Below are positions 40,814 through 52,059 of a DNA stretch of 64,000 bases, piece after piece (position 1 is the first letter of the stretch; every line of letters starts with the position of its first letter). Below the pieces are notes generated by a model. It made no database searches. It was given only the letters and a program-made list of their open reading frames with translations, and was not told the origin of the DNA. This DNA is from Arabidopsis thaliana. Lineage: Eukaryota; Streptophyta; Magnoliopsida; Brassicales; Brassicaceae. Both the position numbers and the translations under genes were made by a program. The stretch spans positions 14,385,001 to 14,449,000 of the forward strand of contig NC_003075.7 of NCBI RefSeq assembly GCF_000001735.4. The letters run 5' to 3'.

Positions 40814-40937
40814 GATCAAATATATCACAATTCACAACAACAGAATACTAATGTTTTGTAAATTAGAGATGAAAAATGAAAAGCTATTTTCTTTGCTTTA
40901 TTGTTATGTAATGCTTGTGTTAATATATATCGAGGTA

Positions 40938-41090
40938 TACATGACTTTTCTTTATTATTCACATAATAAAAACATCTAAGCAGAAATAAAAGTAAAAAGT
41001 AAGTAAATAAATGTTGAAAAATGTAGTGTTGACTTGACTACATTGATTACTATATGCACCTTCTCAAAGTGTTAAAACTTAAAACTATAG
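40938..41090. repeat. LCR upstream module, copy 1 of 4
   Basis: About 150 bases beginning tacatgacttttctttatta and ending near gcaccttctcaaagtgttaa. Close copies occur at 43366-43500, 43862-44010 and 45704-45835. Three of the four sit just upstream of LCR genes in array copies 1-3, so it is part of the duplicated block and may contain promoter sequence. Confidence 0.75.
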
Positions 41091-41639
41091 CAGTTAACTT
41101 AATACATAGATTTTTTTTTTTTTTCATGTGTATCTCTATCCATTTCCATACTTAAAAAATGTATTCAAAGTTCAAACAAATAATACTAGATTAATTAATA
41201 TTATCCCATGATTCTCTTATCACACTGTAGCTAGCAAAACTATTGTGTTTGACTGTTTTCTATCCTATTCATCACCATATTTATAGATTAATTAACACTA
41301 CCCCCTAATTTTGTTAGTATGTATGTCCTTAGCTTTTAGGAAAATTTCAAATTATATATATTTATCATGAAAAGGTTAATTTGAATTCTATGGGTATTTT
41401 TAAAGATGGTAATTCATACAGACCACTGAAAATTAGAAATAAATACTCACATGCATACAAAAATCGGAAGGACGTGAGGAGAGGCCATTGTGATTGATTT
41501 GTATTTTGTAATATAAATTACATGTAAATTTTTCTTAATTAACTAGAATGAGGTATTTATTCTCATTTGGTAAAAATGGCTTCTCGACATTGTTTTTCAC
41601 TCTCCTAAGTCATGGTTAACAAATTACTCAAAAACCGAT

Positions 41640-42182
41640 TAGTCCGCCACCAAAAATCTTGAACCGAGAAACCAGATCTGAATGCGCAAATCTCCCGGTT
41701 TGATGGTTAACGAAGTTAGTCAAACAATCATTATGAACGTTAGATATAATAACACAAAATCCAAATTAAGGCTAATAATAGAGTGTGCATGGGAATTATC
41801 CGTAACCATGAGCCTTGTAGTACTCAAGATTCGAGAAAAGTTTCATCGTATAACACGTCCTTACCGTTTCCGGCAAGATTGATCGTTTTACCGTATGGCG
41901 TAACTAGCGAGTACATCGTAATTTTTGTCGAACTGGCCGCTTTTGATATAGTTTTTAACGTAGTTTTCGCATTGAGACGGAACCACCCTACAGGTTCCGG
42001 CATTGTTGGTCTCGGCGGTCAATCTCCAGCCCTCGCAGTAGGAAGCGACGGAAGAGCGAGATTCGTCGGAGCTCTGGAGCTTGATGAAGGATGAGACGTG
42101 TGAAGAGATCGTAGGATTAATTATGACAGCGAATAAAAAGTGAGGATGAAGAAGGAGATCGAGCTGCTACGAGAAAACGTCA
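41640..42182 (-). pseudogene. Phosphatase exon-1 fragment (decayed copy A)
   Basis: Matches exon 1 and part of intron 1 of the phosphatase at 38797-39848. The start MTFSRSSSIS is kept (ATG at 42180-42182), but the signal region shifts frame to a stop. A deletion also removes bases around the motif I aspartates: the functional copy has about 16 bases between tcatcg and cgtcc where this copy has only about 7. Exons 2 and 3 are absent; the homology starts inside intron 1 near 41640. Confidence 0.85.
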
Positions 42183-42900
42183 TCCACAACACAAAGATTA
42201 TGTGCAAGATAGAAGAAAGAGATTGGCCCTGAATTTATAGCGGTTACAATGTTGTCTTACTAACTCTTCGTGATTTCGATGCAATTGTATATACGATTCG
42301 AAGTGGACAATTTTTTCCACACATTAAAGGTTAGTGCTCGTACATAAGGTAACGTCTTCAATTCCCAGACTATACAATTTTTCCCACACATTAAAGGTTA
42401 GTTTTTTTGGAGGTTCTTGCTGCAAGTTGACCCTTCTAACATGATCTTTGTGTTGCGGATTATTACTGTATGTTAAGTTGTCGGTCATTGTGATCTATAG
42501 ATCCGTCCATTGTATACAATAGGTTATCATTGTAAAATGTTAAAATCATCCAGAAAAATTATGAATAATGTTAATATCAAATATTCGGACATTTGTTTTT
42601 TTTTAACTATTCATCATCATCATTATAAGAATTAAGAAATTTAAGAAATGATGAGGAACTCTCAAAGTTTTATTCATACTGATTCAGAAAATTAAGTTTT
42701 TAACTACAGCAACACAATTATTTAAAACTTACCTCTATAAGTTATGTTTAATCTGATTTTATGTTTTTTTAAAAAATATTGACAACAATGTAAGTGAAAT
42801 CTTCTTAATTTTTTCAATAATTATCCAATCACAAAAAGGCGGAAAACCCTCCAAATTTTTTATTCATATAGATTATAGAAATTATTAAGAATTTGTCTCT

Positions 42901-43265
42901 TTAACAATTATAAGTACACATACAATTAGCACTTCTACCAGGTTTGGATGCAATACATTTTCCAACTCCATTGTACTCCGCATAGCAGTACTGAACACAA
43001 TCAGAAGGGTCACATGGAGATCCTGGATGAATGATTATGGTACAACGTTCATCTCCTTTAGCCTTCTCAACCAATGAAAAAACTGAAAAAGTAAAATACC
43101 ATCTGTTATGATATGAAACTATATATATATATGTGTACACGCTTAAATATTTTATGTAATGTAAAAATTAAAAACTATTTTTTTATATTTGAAAGTGAAA
43201 AACATGAAATTACCTGAAAACACTAGCATGAGTACGAAGAAAGAAGAACATGATATCTTAGCCAT
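42901..43265 (-). CDS. LCR22: LCR/defensin-like secreted peptide (array copy 2)
   Basis: Exons 43214-43265 and 42901-43082; 77 residues. Signal [17 protein letters not shown], mature part with eight Cys ([23 protein letters not shown]). The acceptor used differs from copy 1: the aligned ancestral CAG has become CAT, and the usable CAG lies nine bases earlier, adding three in-frame residues. Located about 720 bp beyond phosphatase fragment A, as LCR23 lies about 590 bp beyond the intact phosphatase. Symbol by order. Confidence 0.83.
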
Positions 43266-43861
43266 GATCAATATATATCACAACAAAAGAGAGCTACTAA
43301 TGTTTGTAAATTATATATGATATTCTTTGTTTGTTTTATTGTTCTATATACATATATGAGTATACATGATCTTTTCTTTATTATTCACATGATAAAAACA
43401 TCTAAACAGAAATAAAAATAAAGGAAAGTGAATGAATGTTGAAAAATGTAAGATTGACTACATTGATTACTATATGCACCTTCTCGACATGTTAAAATAA
43501 TATCAATTAACTTAATTCATAGAAATAATAATTATTTGTTCCATGTCTTTCATGTGTAATATATAGATACACCATTTCCATACTTAAAATATGTATTAAA
43601 AGTTCAAACAATGATTATTATATTAACATTATCCCATGATTTTCTATCCATTTTGATACTTTAAAAAGTCAATTCAAAGTTCAAACAAATAATTATGAGA
43701 TTAACATTATATATCCCACGCGTTGATTCTCTATCCATTTACATACTTAAACATTGCATTAAAAGGCCAACAAATAATTATTAGATTAATATTATCCCAT
43801 GAACTATAAACTAGTAAATATATATCTCTATTCACTATAAATTTTTAAAAATATGGTAGTC

Positions 43862-44010
43862 ATGTATAAATGACTTTTCTTTATTATTTACATATTAAAA
43901 ACATCTAAGCAGAAATAAAAGTAAAAAAGAAAGTAAATGAATGTTGAAAAATTTAGTGTTGACTACATTGATTACTATATGCACCTTCTCAGAGTGTTAA
44001 AACTTAAAAC
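43862..44010. repeat. Orphan copy of the LCR upstream module
   Basis: Strongly similar to 40938-41090, in the same orientation, but no LCR coding sequence lies directly beside it; another module copy (43366-43500) already serves LCR22. It marks either a lost LCR copy or a partial duplication. Homology to LCR flank sequence continues to about 44146, where it changes abruptly to phosphatase intron sequence. Confidence 0.65.
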
Positions 44011-44149
44011 TATAGCAATTAAGTTAATTCATAGATTTTTTGTTTTCCTTCTCCATATATATGCTTCTTTCATACATAGATAGTTAATTAGCTACGTTTT
44101 ATCTCTGTCCATTTCCATACTTGAAAAGTGTATTCAAAGTTCAAACAAA

Positions 44150-44548
44150 ATCCAAAGGCTAATAATAGAGTGTGCATGGGCATTACCCGTAACCATGAGC
44201 CTTGTAGTACTCAATATTCGAGAGAAAAGTTTCATCGATATCAAACACCCACGCGTCCGTACCGTTTCCGGCAAGATTGATCGTTTTACCGTATGGCGTA
44301 ACTAGCGAGTACATCGTAATATAATCTTTGTCGAACTAGCCTCATTTGATATAGTATCTAACGTAGTTTTCGCATTGAGACGGAACCAATCTCCAGCCCT
44401 TGCAGTAGGAAACAACGGAAAAGCGAGATTCGACTGAGCTGGGGAGATTGATGAAGCATGAGACGCGTGAAGAGATAGTAGGATTAATTTAGATGGCGAA
44501 TAAAGTGAGGATGAAGAAGGAAATCGAGCTGCTACGAGAAAACGTCAT
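44150..44548 (-). pseudogene. Phosphatase exon-1 fragment (decayed copy B)
   Basis: A second copy of exon 1 from the 38797-39848 gene. It keeps the MTFSRSSSIS start (ATG 44546-44548) and an intact-looking FDIDETFL segment, but has stops in the signal region and two stops where the parent reads INGGQFD. Exons 2-3 are missing. A short stretch corresponding to the LIPS/QC region is also deleted. It belongs to the same duplicated block as LCR21. Confidence 0.85.
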
Positions 44549-45222
44549 TTTGGAGAGGCTTTCTTAATTATTGTCATGCGCAAGATGGAAGAACGAGATT
44601 GGCCCTGAATTTACAACGTTGTCTTAGAAATATTTGATATACGATTCGAAGTTGGCAATTTTTTCTACACATAAAGGTTAGTGCTTTTACATAAGGTAAA
44701 GTGTTCAATTTCCAGACTATACAATTTTTCCCACACATTAAACGTTAGTTTTTTTGGAGGTTCTTGCTGCGAGTTGACCCTTCTAACATGATCTTTATGT
44801 TGCGGATTATTATTGTATGTTAAGTTGTCGGTCATTGTGATCTATAGATAATAGATCCGTCTATTATATAAGAAATGTTTCTTTATTTTATTGTGAATAA
44901 TGTTAAAATCAAATATTCTGACATTTGTTTTTTGTTTTAACTATTCATCATCATCATTATAAGAAGTTTAAGAAATAATGAGGAACCCTCAAAGTTTTAT
45001 TCATACTGACACAGAAAATTAAGTTTTTAACTACAACAACACAATTATTAAAACTTACCTCTATAAGTTATTTTTAAACATAACTATATATGTTTGACTG
45101 ATTTATATTTTTTTAAATTGACAACAAAGTGACTGAAATCTTCTGAATTTTTCTAATAATTATCCAATCAAAGAAGGGGGGAAAACTTCAAAAATTTTAT
45201 TCATAAATATTAAGGAAATTAT

Positions 45223-45601
45223 TTAAAGGTTATTTCCATGACAATTGTAAGTACACATACAATTAGTAGTTCTACCAGTTTTGGATGCAATACATGTTCC
45301 ACCTCCATTGTACTCCTCAAAGCAGTACTCAACACAATCTTGAGGGACACATGGAGATTCTGGAAGAATGATTGTGCTACAATGTCTTTTACCCTTAGTC
45401 TTTTCAACCAATGAAAAAACTGAAAAAATAGTAAAATACCATATGTTATGATATGAAACTATATATATGTGTACACGCTTAAATATTTTATGTAATGTAA
45501 AGATTAAAAACTACTTTTTTATATTTGGAAGTGGAAAGCATGAAATTACCTGAGAACACAAGCATGAGTACGAGAAAATAAGAACATGATATCTTGGCCA
45601 T
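45223..45601 (-). CDS. LCR21: LCR/defensin-like secreted peptide (array copy 3)
   Basis: Exons 45550-45601 and 45223-45419; 82 residues. Signal [17 protein letters not shown]; mature eight-Cys peptide ([23 protein letters not shown]). The stop that follows the final Cys in its sisters is lost here (TGT CAT rather than TGT TAA), so the peptide carries a five-residue tail, HGNNL. It also has GGGTC where most have GVGKC. It uses the same shifted acceptor as copy 2, so those two are closest relatives. Symbol by order. Confidence 0.83.
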
Positions 45602-45703
45602 GATCAATATATCACAACAAAAGAGAGCTAATGTTTTGTAAGTTAGAGATGATATTTCTTTGTTTATTTGTTCTGTAATGCTTGTATATATATATATATA
45701 TTG

Positions 45704-45835
45704 ATCTTTTCTTTATTATTCACATGATAAAAACATCTAAACAGAAATAAAAATAAAGGAAAGTGAATGAATGTTGAAAAATGTAAGATTGACTACATTG
45801 ATTTCTATATGCACCTTCTCAACATGTTAAAAATA
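45704..45835. repeat. LCR upstream module, copy 4
   Basis: The same module as at 40938, 43366 and 43862, starting ttgatcttttctttattatt and followed by acatgataaaaacatctaaa. It lies about 100 bp upstream of the LCR21 start codon on the minus strand, after an (AT)n stretch that probably supplies the TATA box. Confidence 0.7.
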
Positions 45836-46513
45836 ATAGCAATTAACTTAATTCATAGAAATAATTATTATATTTCCATGTGGTCATGTGTAATACATAG
45901 ATACAAATAATTATTAACGTTATCCCATGGTTTTCTATCCATTTTTTATACTTTAAAAAGTGAATTCAAAGTTCAAATAAATAATTATGAGATTAACATT
46001 ATCCCATGCGTTGATTCTCTATCCATAAACTCTTTTTTTTTTTTTGTCAAACGATCTATCCATATACATACTTTAAAAGTTGTATTCAAAGGCCAACAAA
46101 TAATTATTCCATTAACATTGTCCCATGAACTATAAATTAGTAAATATATATCACTATTCACTATAAATTTAAAAAAACATTATCGTCGCAATATTATTTA
46201 TTTATAGAGTTTATACTGGATTTGTATACCAATCATGATTATATAATCAATTTATTGCTACAAAAACAAAATAATGAAAAAAAATGAATGGATTTATTGC
46301 CAAAAAGGTAAATAGTTTTTTTTTTTTTTTTTTTACCTTTACTTTAAATAAAATATATATAAGCATACAAACTAATAATATATGATGCTTATTGTTTTTT
46401 ATTTAAAATGTAGAACTTTGACTATATCAATTATTTTGGTCAAAGTCTTCATAATTTTGTATATATGTTTCCTATAAAGATTTATTATAGATCATGTACC
46501 ATTTTTCACAGTC

Positions 46514-46520
46514 TATAAAA
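46514..46520 (+). promoter_or_regulatory. TATA box of LCR24
   Basis: TATAAAA, 93 bp before the LCR24 start codon. It is the clearest TATA box in the array. Confidence 0.6.
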
Positions 46521-46612
46521 AGGTTATTTCTCTCTACCATTTTCAATATCAAAAAGTTTCTTCAAACAAACAAGTATTAGATTAACATTATCCTCTTCAT
46601 TTTCAGCAATTC

Positions 46613-47173
46613 ATGGCTAAACTAATATATTCGTATCTATTCATCTCCATGTTTGTTCTCTCAGGTACAAATTTTTATGTCTTGTATGTCATTAAACATG
46701 TTATTAAACTCAAATCGATGCATCTAGCTCATTAAGCAGAATCGGATCGTTCTTCGGTCTTTTTAGGAAAAACTACTGAAACATATATATAAGATAAAGA
46801 TGAGTGTGACTTGACGGATTAGATATAGATGACTAGTTATGCGATAATCACTTGGCGTCTAAATACTATACCAATTACCACCACATTTATTTAGAGTTAT
46901 ATGTATATATCATTTTCAAATAATATATGCTCGTTCGTTTAATTAGTATACTTATTCATTTGTTAATATTTTGGTATATTTTATTTGTTTTTAGTTCTTT
47001 TGGCGTTGCCAAATGCAGAAGGAGCGGATATTAAAAGATGTGTTGTGGACGTGAAGCTTAGCAAGCCATGCACTTTTCAAGAATGCATACCACTTTGTTT
47101 TCAAAGGTACAATGGGAATGGCGTTTGTACCGGAAAGAAAAACGAAATTTGCACTTGCGCCTACAATTGTTAA
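46613..47173 (+). CDS. LCR24: LCR/defensin-like secreted peptide (array copy 4, inverted)
   Basis: The only plus-strand member. Exons 46613-46664 and 46995-47173; 76 residues. Signal MAKLIYSYLFISMFVLS, then VLLALPNAEGADIKRC. Eight cysteines with the same spacing class (KRC, KPC, QEC, PLC, GVC, ICTCAYNC), but the loop reads RYNGNGVCTGKKNE and is well diverged from the rest. The intron (330 bp) is longer than in its sisters. Inversion plus divergence suggests an older copy, separating the two young sub-arrays on either side. Symbol by order. Confidence 0.83.
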
Positions 47174-47740
47174 GCTATAATATGTTGTTAGCTAGACCAA
47201 AAATCTTTAATGTTATGGTGCCTTAGTAATCCTTGACTCCATGTATTTGGAGGATATGATCATATGAATAAAGATCTTTTAAATTTTCTATTTTATTGCC
47301 AATTAAAACCGGGATTCATGTGAGTGAACGAGTTCATTCTTAAACCGATGCAATTCCAAGATTTTGAAACTTAACCGACGACAAAGGGCTTGGGCCTGAT
47401 ATTACTTAATTCTTTTGTGTAAGAATAATAAGGAATTAAGACGCGATTTTCTCCAATGAGATTTTAATAAACTGTCATCAACAGGCCCAAATTTTACCAT
47501 TGGAATTTCAAAGTATTGAAGGAATAATAATTGAACAAAAAAGAAGAAACCAAGAACCGGATCTAAAAAAAACTTGACTCTTACATTTTATTTGATAGGA
47601 TCACTGAAGAAAGTTAAACAACTATCAAAGACGTTTCATTTAAAACGCGTCCAAAACTAAAACACTAATATCTTTTACTCATATCGATCACGAAAGTGGA
47701 AAACTTTATTTTAACATAATCTTATTTTAAAATAATCCCT
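47174..47740. other. Spacer between LCR24 and LCR26
   Basis: Both genes end here (convergent). Between about 47530 and 47640 a weak resemblance to phosphatase intron 1 remains (gaaaccaagaaccggatct, then a gtcaa/gttaaacaa-type phrase), perhaps a further, very worn copy of the duplicated block. Confidence 0.35.
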
Positions 47741-48084
47741 CTAACAATTGTATAGACAACCACAATTAGAACGTCCAGGAACTTTAGGATCGTCAAAGCA
47801 TTTTCCAACTCCATTGTATCCAGAAAAGCAGCTTAAACGACAATCGACAAGATCACAAAAATTTCCCTTGTCAATCGTCGTATGGCATCGCTTCCCCTCA
47901 TCACATTCAACCATTAAAAGAGCTACAAGAGTAAAACATCGTGTTATTAACACAAAAAAAAATCTTATACATAATGTAAATCAGAACCTTAAAAAAGTAA
48001 TGAACTTTAAGAAATGGAATATATGAAATTACCTGAGAACACAAGCATGAGTATAAAGAAATAAGAACATGATAACTTGGCCAT
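47741..48084 (-). CDS. LCR26: LCR/defensin-like secreted peptide (array copy 5)
   Basis: Exons 48033-48084 and 47741-47922; 77 residues. Signal MAKLSCSYFFILMLVFS, then ALLMVECDEGKRC. Eight core cysteines (KRC, NFC, VDC, LSC, GKC, SNCGCLYNC) and a FDDPKVPG insert shared with copies 6 and 7. One extra Cys (VEC) sits close to the expected signal cleavage site and could remain in the mature chain. TATATATA lies about 115 bp upstream. Symbol by order. Confidence 0.82.
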
Positions 48085-49134
48085 GATCAAAATTTTAACA
48101 AAACAAAGTCACTGATGTTTTGTAAAACAAGAGTTGATAACGAAAATCGCTTTGTTTCGATGTAATGACTGTGTAATAATGTTAATGTATGTGTGTATAT
48201 ATACTGGTCGCTAGGTACGGTATGTGTATATTTTTAATGACTGTAAAAAAAAATCAGTATCCTTAATAATAGTACTGATTGATGTCGTAAGACCATTTTT
48301 AACGGTAATTACTCTGTATAATTGATAAGTTTATTCATAAATGTGCCCGTAATCACTCCAATCCAATCCATTTTCTAATCAATTTCATTTTCCAAAATAA
48401 AGAAACAAACAGGAGAAAATCTTTCGAAAACCTATCATGACAACAAAAATATACACTCAAAAAAAAGCCTTGATAGCGGATGTTCTAACTTTTACTGTCT
48501 TTTGCTCCAAACCTTTTCTACACATATTCTGTTCTAAATCTTTATTATTTTCAATTTACATACTTAGTGCGTCATAATTGATGTCTTTGATTTGTAATAG
48601 CTATGACTCGAATCATATAATTATAGCTAACAGATATCTCGAATTTTATATTACTATAATCTACGTACGACATCAAAACTAATCTTCCATATATTTAATT
48701 AAAAAAGTTATATAAATTGATTTTAATAAATAATTAGACTAAAAGTATCTTTGGAGATCATCTATTTAATCATTTTAAATTCAAGTTTGACTGTTGCAAA
48801 GTCGCTAAAAAAAAAAGTCTCTAAACTTTTCAAAATATATGAAAATTTCATCAACTAAACATTGACAAAGTTTTCTATCGCATAAAAGTTAAAAGAGAGT
48901 GAAGATGTTTTTTTAAAATATTTTGTCAACAAGACACATTGTAGATATTATAAGGTAAATATGGAACTATTGGAACTAAACTTGAAATAATTTGCTTAAT
49001 TATTTTTATTTTTAATCTCATCATGAAGAAAAAAGATTAACAATAAAGTAATTAATATAATCTCTGCAATTTATTCATATCGGATTATGAAAATCGAATA
49101 CTTATTATACCATATCAATTATAAAATAGTAGCT
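48085..49134. other. LCR26-LCR27 spacer
   Basis: Non-coding. The stretch 48487-48640 and the one at 48905-49080 are repeated at about 50871-51000 and 51048-51240, showing that LCR27 and LCR25 arose by duplication of a block including these flanks. Confidence 0.5.
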
Positions 49135-49481
49135 CTAACAATTATAGCGACAACCACAGTTATCAGGTCCAGGAACATTAGGATCATCAAAACATTCTCC
49201 AACTCCATTATATCCAGTATAGCAGCTTAAACGGCAATCACTAAGATGACATGGAGTTGCTTTGTCAATCGTTAAACGACATTCCTCTCCCTCAACTTTT
49301 TCAACCATTAAAATAGCTACAAAAATTAAGTACAGTGTTATGATGATATGATACAAAATAAAAATCATATATATGTATGTGTATGTGATTGCATTTTCAG
49401 ATCTTTGGAAATGGAAAAGATGAATGTACCTGAGAACACTAGCATGAATACAAGAAGATAAGAACATGATAACTTCGCCAT
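49135..49481 (-). CDS. LCR27: LCR/defensin-like secreted peptide (array copy 6)
   Basis: Exons 49430-49481 and 49135-49316; 77 residues. Signal MAKLSCSYLLVFMLVFS, then AILMVEKVEGEEC. Eight cysteines (EEC, TPC, SDC, LSC, GEC, DNCGCRYNC), FDDPNVPG insert. Highly similar to copy 7 in coding and flanking sequence. An (AT)n run about 115 bp upstream is the likely TATA region. Symbol by order. Confidence 0.83.
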
Positions 49482-50678
49482 TGATCAGTATTGGAAAACA
49501 AAAGTTATCAGTGTTTGTAAAATAGAGCTAGAGGTGTTACAACTATTTTCTTTGTTTAATTTTTTTTAATGTGTAGTAATGTTTATGTGTATATATATAT
49601 ATATATATATCGTAGCCATGGACGAGGTTCTTTTGTCTTTATTATTATTATTAAGGAAATTAGGCTTTTGGCTATTAAATAAATTTAAAAGAAAAACTAA
49701 AGGAAAATCATTAACTAATTTGAATAAAATTCAATATTTTGGGGTTTTTCCTTTATTGGTCAATCTAAAAAGTATATTTTTGACTATTGAAAAAATCCTT
49801 AACTAGTAGGATTGACATGAAAAAAGTAATTCGATATAAAAAATATATTTAATGATAGATCTTTAAGTATCTCAAAAATAAAACTAAAAAACGAAAACCA
49901 ACAAATCTTAATATTATACTAGTGAATATCTAATAAAAAAACTCATTAATTAATATGATTTTAAAAGTATTTTTTAAGAAAAAGAAGCCATAATTGGTAC
50001 TACTTTCTCACTCATGCGACAGAAAAAGTTGATCTTCTTCTCCTTTTGCTCTAGTTCTCCTCGTCGTTCATCTTTGAATCGATCATGTTCTCGAGCATAT
50101 GTTCCTTTCTTTTTTTCTAATAAGTTTAATATATCGTTCTTTGATGATGGGAACTGGTAATGTTAAAATGGGCTACCCGGCCTTTTTAGGCCCAAACCCG
50201 TTTAGGTCCATGCCTATTTTACAAAAAAATTAAAGTCCGTTTCGAGTCGCAACCTTTTAAACTTGAGCCCGCTCAAACCCGTCAAATTTGTAAAATTTAG
50301 GCCCGCCTAACTCTTACCTGATTTGTTTTGTTTTTGTGGCCATATTTTTGATGTAATCCTATTTTAGAATTGATACGAAACATTTGAGAAGTAGTTAAGT
50401 CTTTGGTTTTAGACAAAAAAAGTTAAGTCTTTGGTTCTGCAATAAAATCCACAAACACCAACATACAACCTTACGCGTATGTAAAAATGAAGACTTTGGT
50501 TCGGCAATTCAAATCCAAAACAGAGCCTTTGATAGGGAAAAATTTAAATCGAAAAGAGTTGTTCTTTCTGCAACAAAATCAATGAAAAAACTGATACAAT
50601 CACCATTGACGTTAGTTGGAAACATATTTCGAATTTTCATTAAATCTTCTGATTTTGAAATCACTAGTAGGGATTTTC
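49482..50678. other. LCR27 upstream region
   Basis: Non-coding. It carries flank sequence shared with the region upstream of LCR25, and around 50170-50300 a cluster of GGCCC/GCCCA-type phrases (cccaaacccg, gcccgctc, aggcccgcc), of the kind found in plant repeats. No gene supported. Confidence 0.4.
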
Positions 50679-50870
50679 ATGGCGACGGAAAAAGTAGAAT
50701 ATGAGTGCGGAGATGCAATCAGCTCTCTTCCAGACTTATTCTTTCTCCTAACAAAACAAGCTGCTTCAATAACAATTCTGACCGAAAGATGGAGAACTCT
50801 CTATTCAGTGATGAATCATCGCTTTGCGTATCAACACCATCTCGACTTTGACCCTTCATGTTTCACGAAA
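50679..50870 (+). pseudogene. F-box gene fragment, N-terminal piece
   Basis: The frame beginning MATEKVEYECGDAISSLPD, then LLTKQAASITILTERWRTL and HLDFDPSC, reads like the F-box of plant F-box/LRR/FBD proteins (D-I-S-LPDELL-ILSLLPTK-AA-TSVLSKRWR-L). The segment equal to ELLGKILS is missing, and after DFDPS the sequence passes directly into LCR-flank repeats. Not a working gene. Confidence 0.55.
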
Positions 50871-51283
50871 CTGAGCATATTAATAATCTATTCTAAATCT
50901 TTATCATTTTTCAAGTTACATACTTAATGCGCCGTAATTGATATAATTTTATTTGAAATAGGTGTGACTCAGTTCCTATAATTACAGCTGACACATATCT
51001 AAAATTGTTATAACAATTTAAAATTGTTAAAATAGTTATAAAAAAATTTGTCAACAAGACACAATGTAGATATTATAAGGTACTGAGATAATTTACTTCA
51101 TTATTTTTATCCTGAATCTCATCGTGAAAAAAGAAAGATTAACAATAAAGTAATTAAAGTCTCTGCAATTTTCGTAAAGAAAATCATTCAATCATAAGGA
51201 ATGATGGGGATCTGATTTTTATTCATATCGTATAAGGAAATGGAATACTTATAATATCATATCAAATACATAAAATAGTAGCT

Positions 51284-51631
51284 CTAACAATTATAGATAC
51301 AACCACAGTTAGAAGGTCCAGCAACTTTAGGATCGTCAAAACATTTTCCAACTCCATTATATCCACTATAACAGCTTAAACGGCAATCGCTAAGACTACA
51401 CGCAGTTGCTTTGTCAATCGTCAAATGACATCGCTTTCCCTCAGCTCTTTCAACCATTAAAAAAGCTACAAATATATATTAAATAAGATGTTATGGTCAC
51501 AAATAAAAAAAAAAATGTATATATGTATATATGATAACATTTTTAGATCTTTGGAAAAGGAAAATATATAAGAAATTACCTGAGAACACAAGAATGAGTA
51601 CAAGGAAATAAGAACATGATAACTTCGCCAT
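51284..51631 (-). CDS. LCR25: LCR/defensin-like secreted peptide (array copy 7)
   Basis: Exons 51580-51631 and 51284-51465; 77 residues. Signal [17 protein letters not shown], then AFLMVERAEGKRC. Eight cysteines (KRC, TAC, SDC, LSC, GKC, SNCGCIYNC) and the FDDPKVAG insert. Nearest relative is copy 6, from which it differs at scattered positions; flanks match for over 300 bp on both sides. Symbol by order. Confidence 0.83.
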
Positions 51632-52059
51632 GATCAATATTACAAAACAAAAGTTACCAGTGTGTAAAATAGAGGTGTAGGTGTTAATCAGTTTTCTTTG
51701 TTTGATTTTTTTTTTACAATATAACAATGTTTATGTGTGTATAAAATATATATACTGGTAGACATGCAGGGGTTCTTTTGTCTTTATTATTATATATCAA
51801 GGAAAATAGGCTTTTGACAATTGGAAAAGTCATTAGCTAATTTGAATAAACTTCGAAATTTTTGAGATTTTCTTTATTTGTCCACCGAAAGAGTAGGCTT
51901 TTGACTATTGAAAAAATCATTAACTAGTAATAGGATTGTTGATGTAATTAAAAAATATAAAAAGATGTCCCTAAATAGTCAAATTCGATTTGTTGATCCC
52001 GCCGTGATCTTGATATACCATGGAAGGGACGGGCAAGAACTTTCCACATGTATAACCTA

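Noticed and set aside
50160-50310. GGCCC/GCCCA-rich patch as a possible dispersed repeat or site II promoter
   Set aside because: Suggestive composition only; no paired ends and no gene start nearby.
40441-51631. Reading the interleaved small inverted and direct repeats as a CRISPR-like or tRNA array
   Set aside because: Repeats are long, diverged gene duplicates with spliced coding capacity; no regular short repeats or cloverleaf structures.
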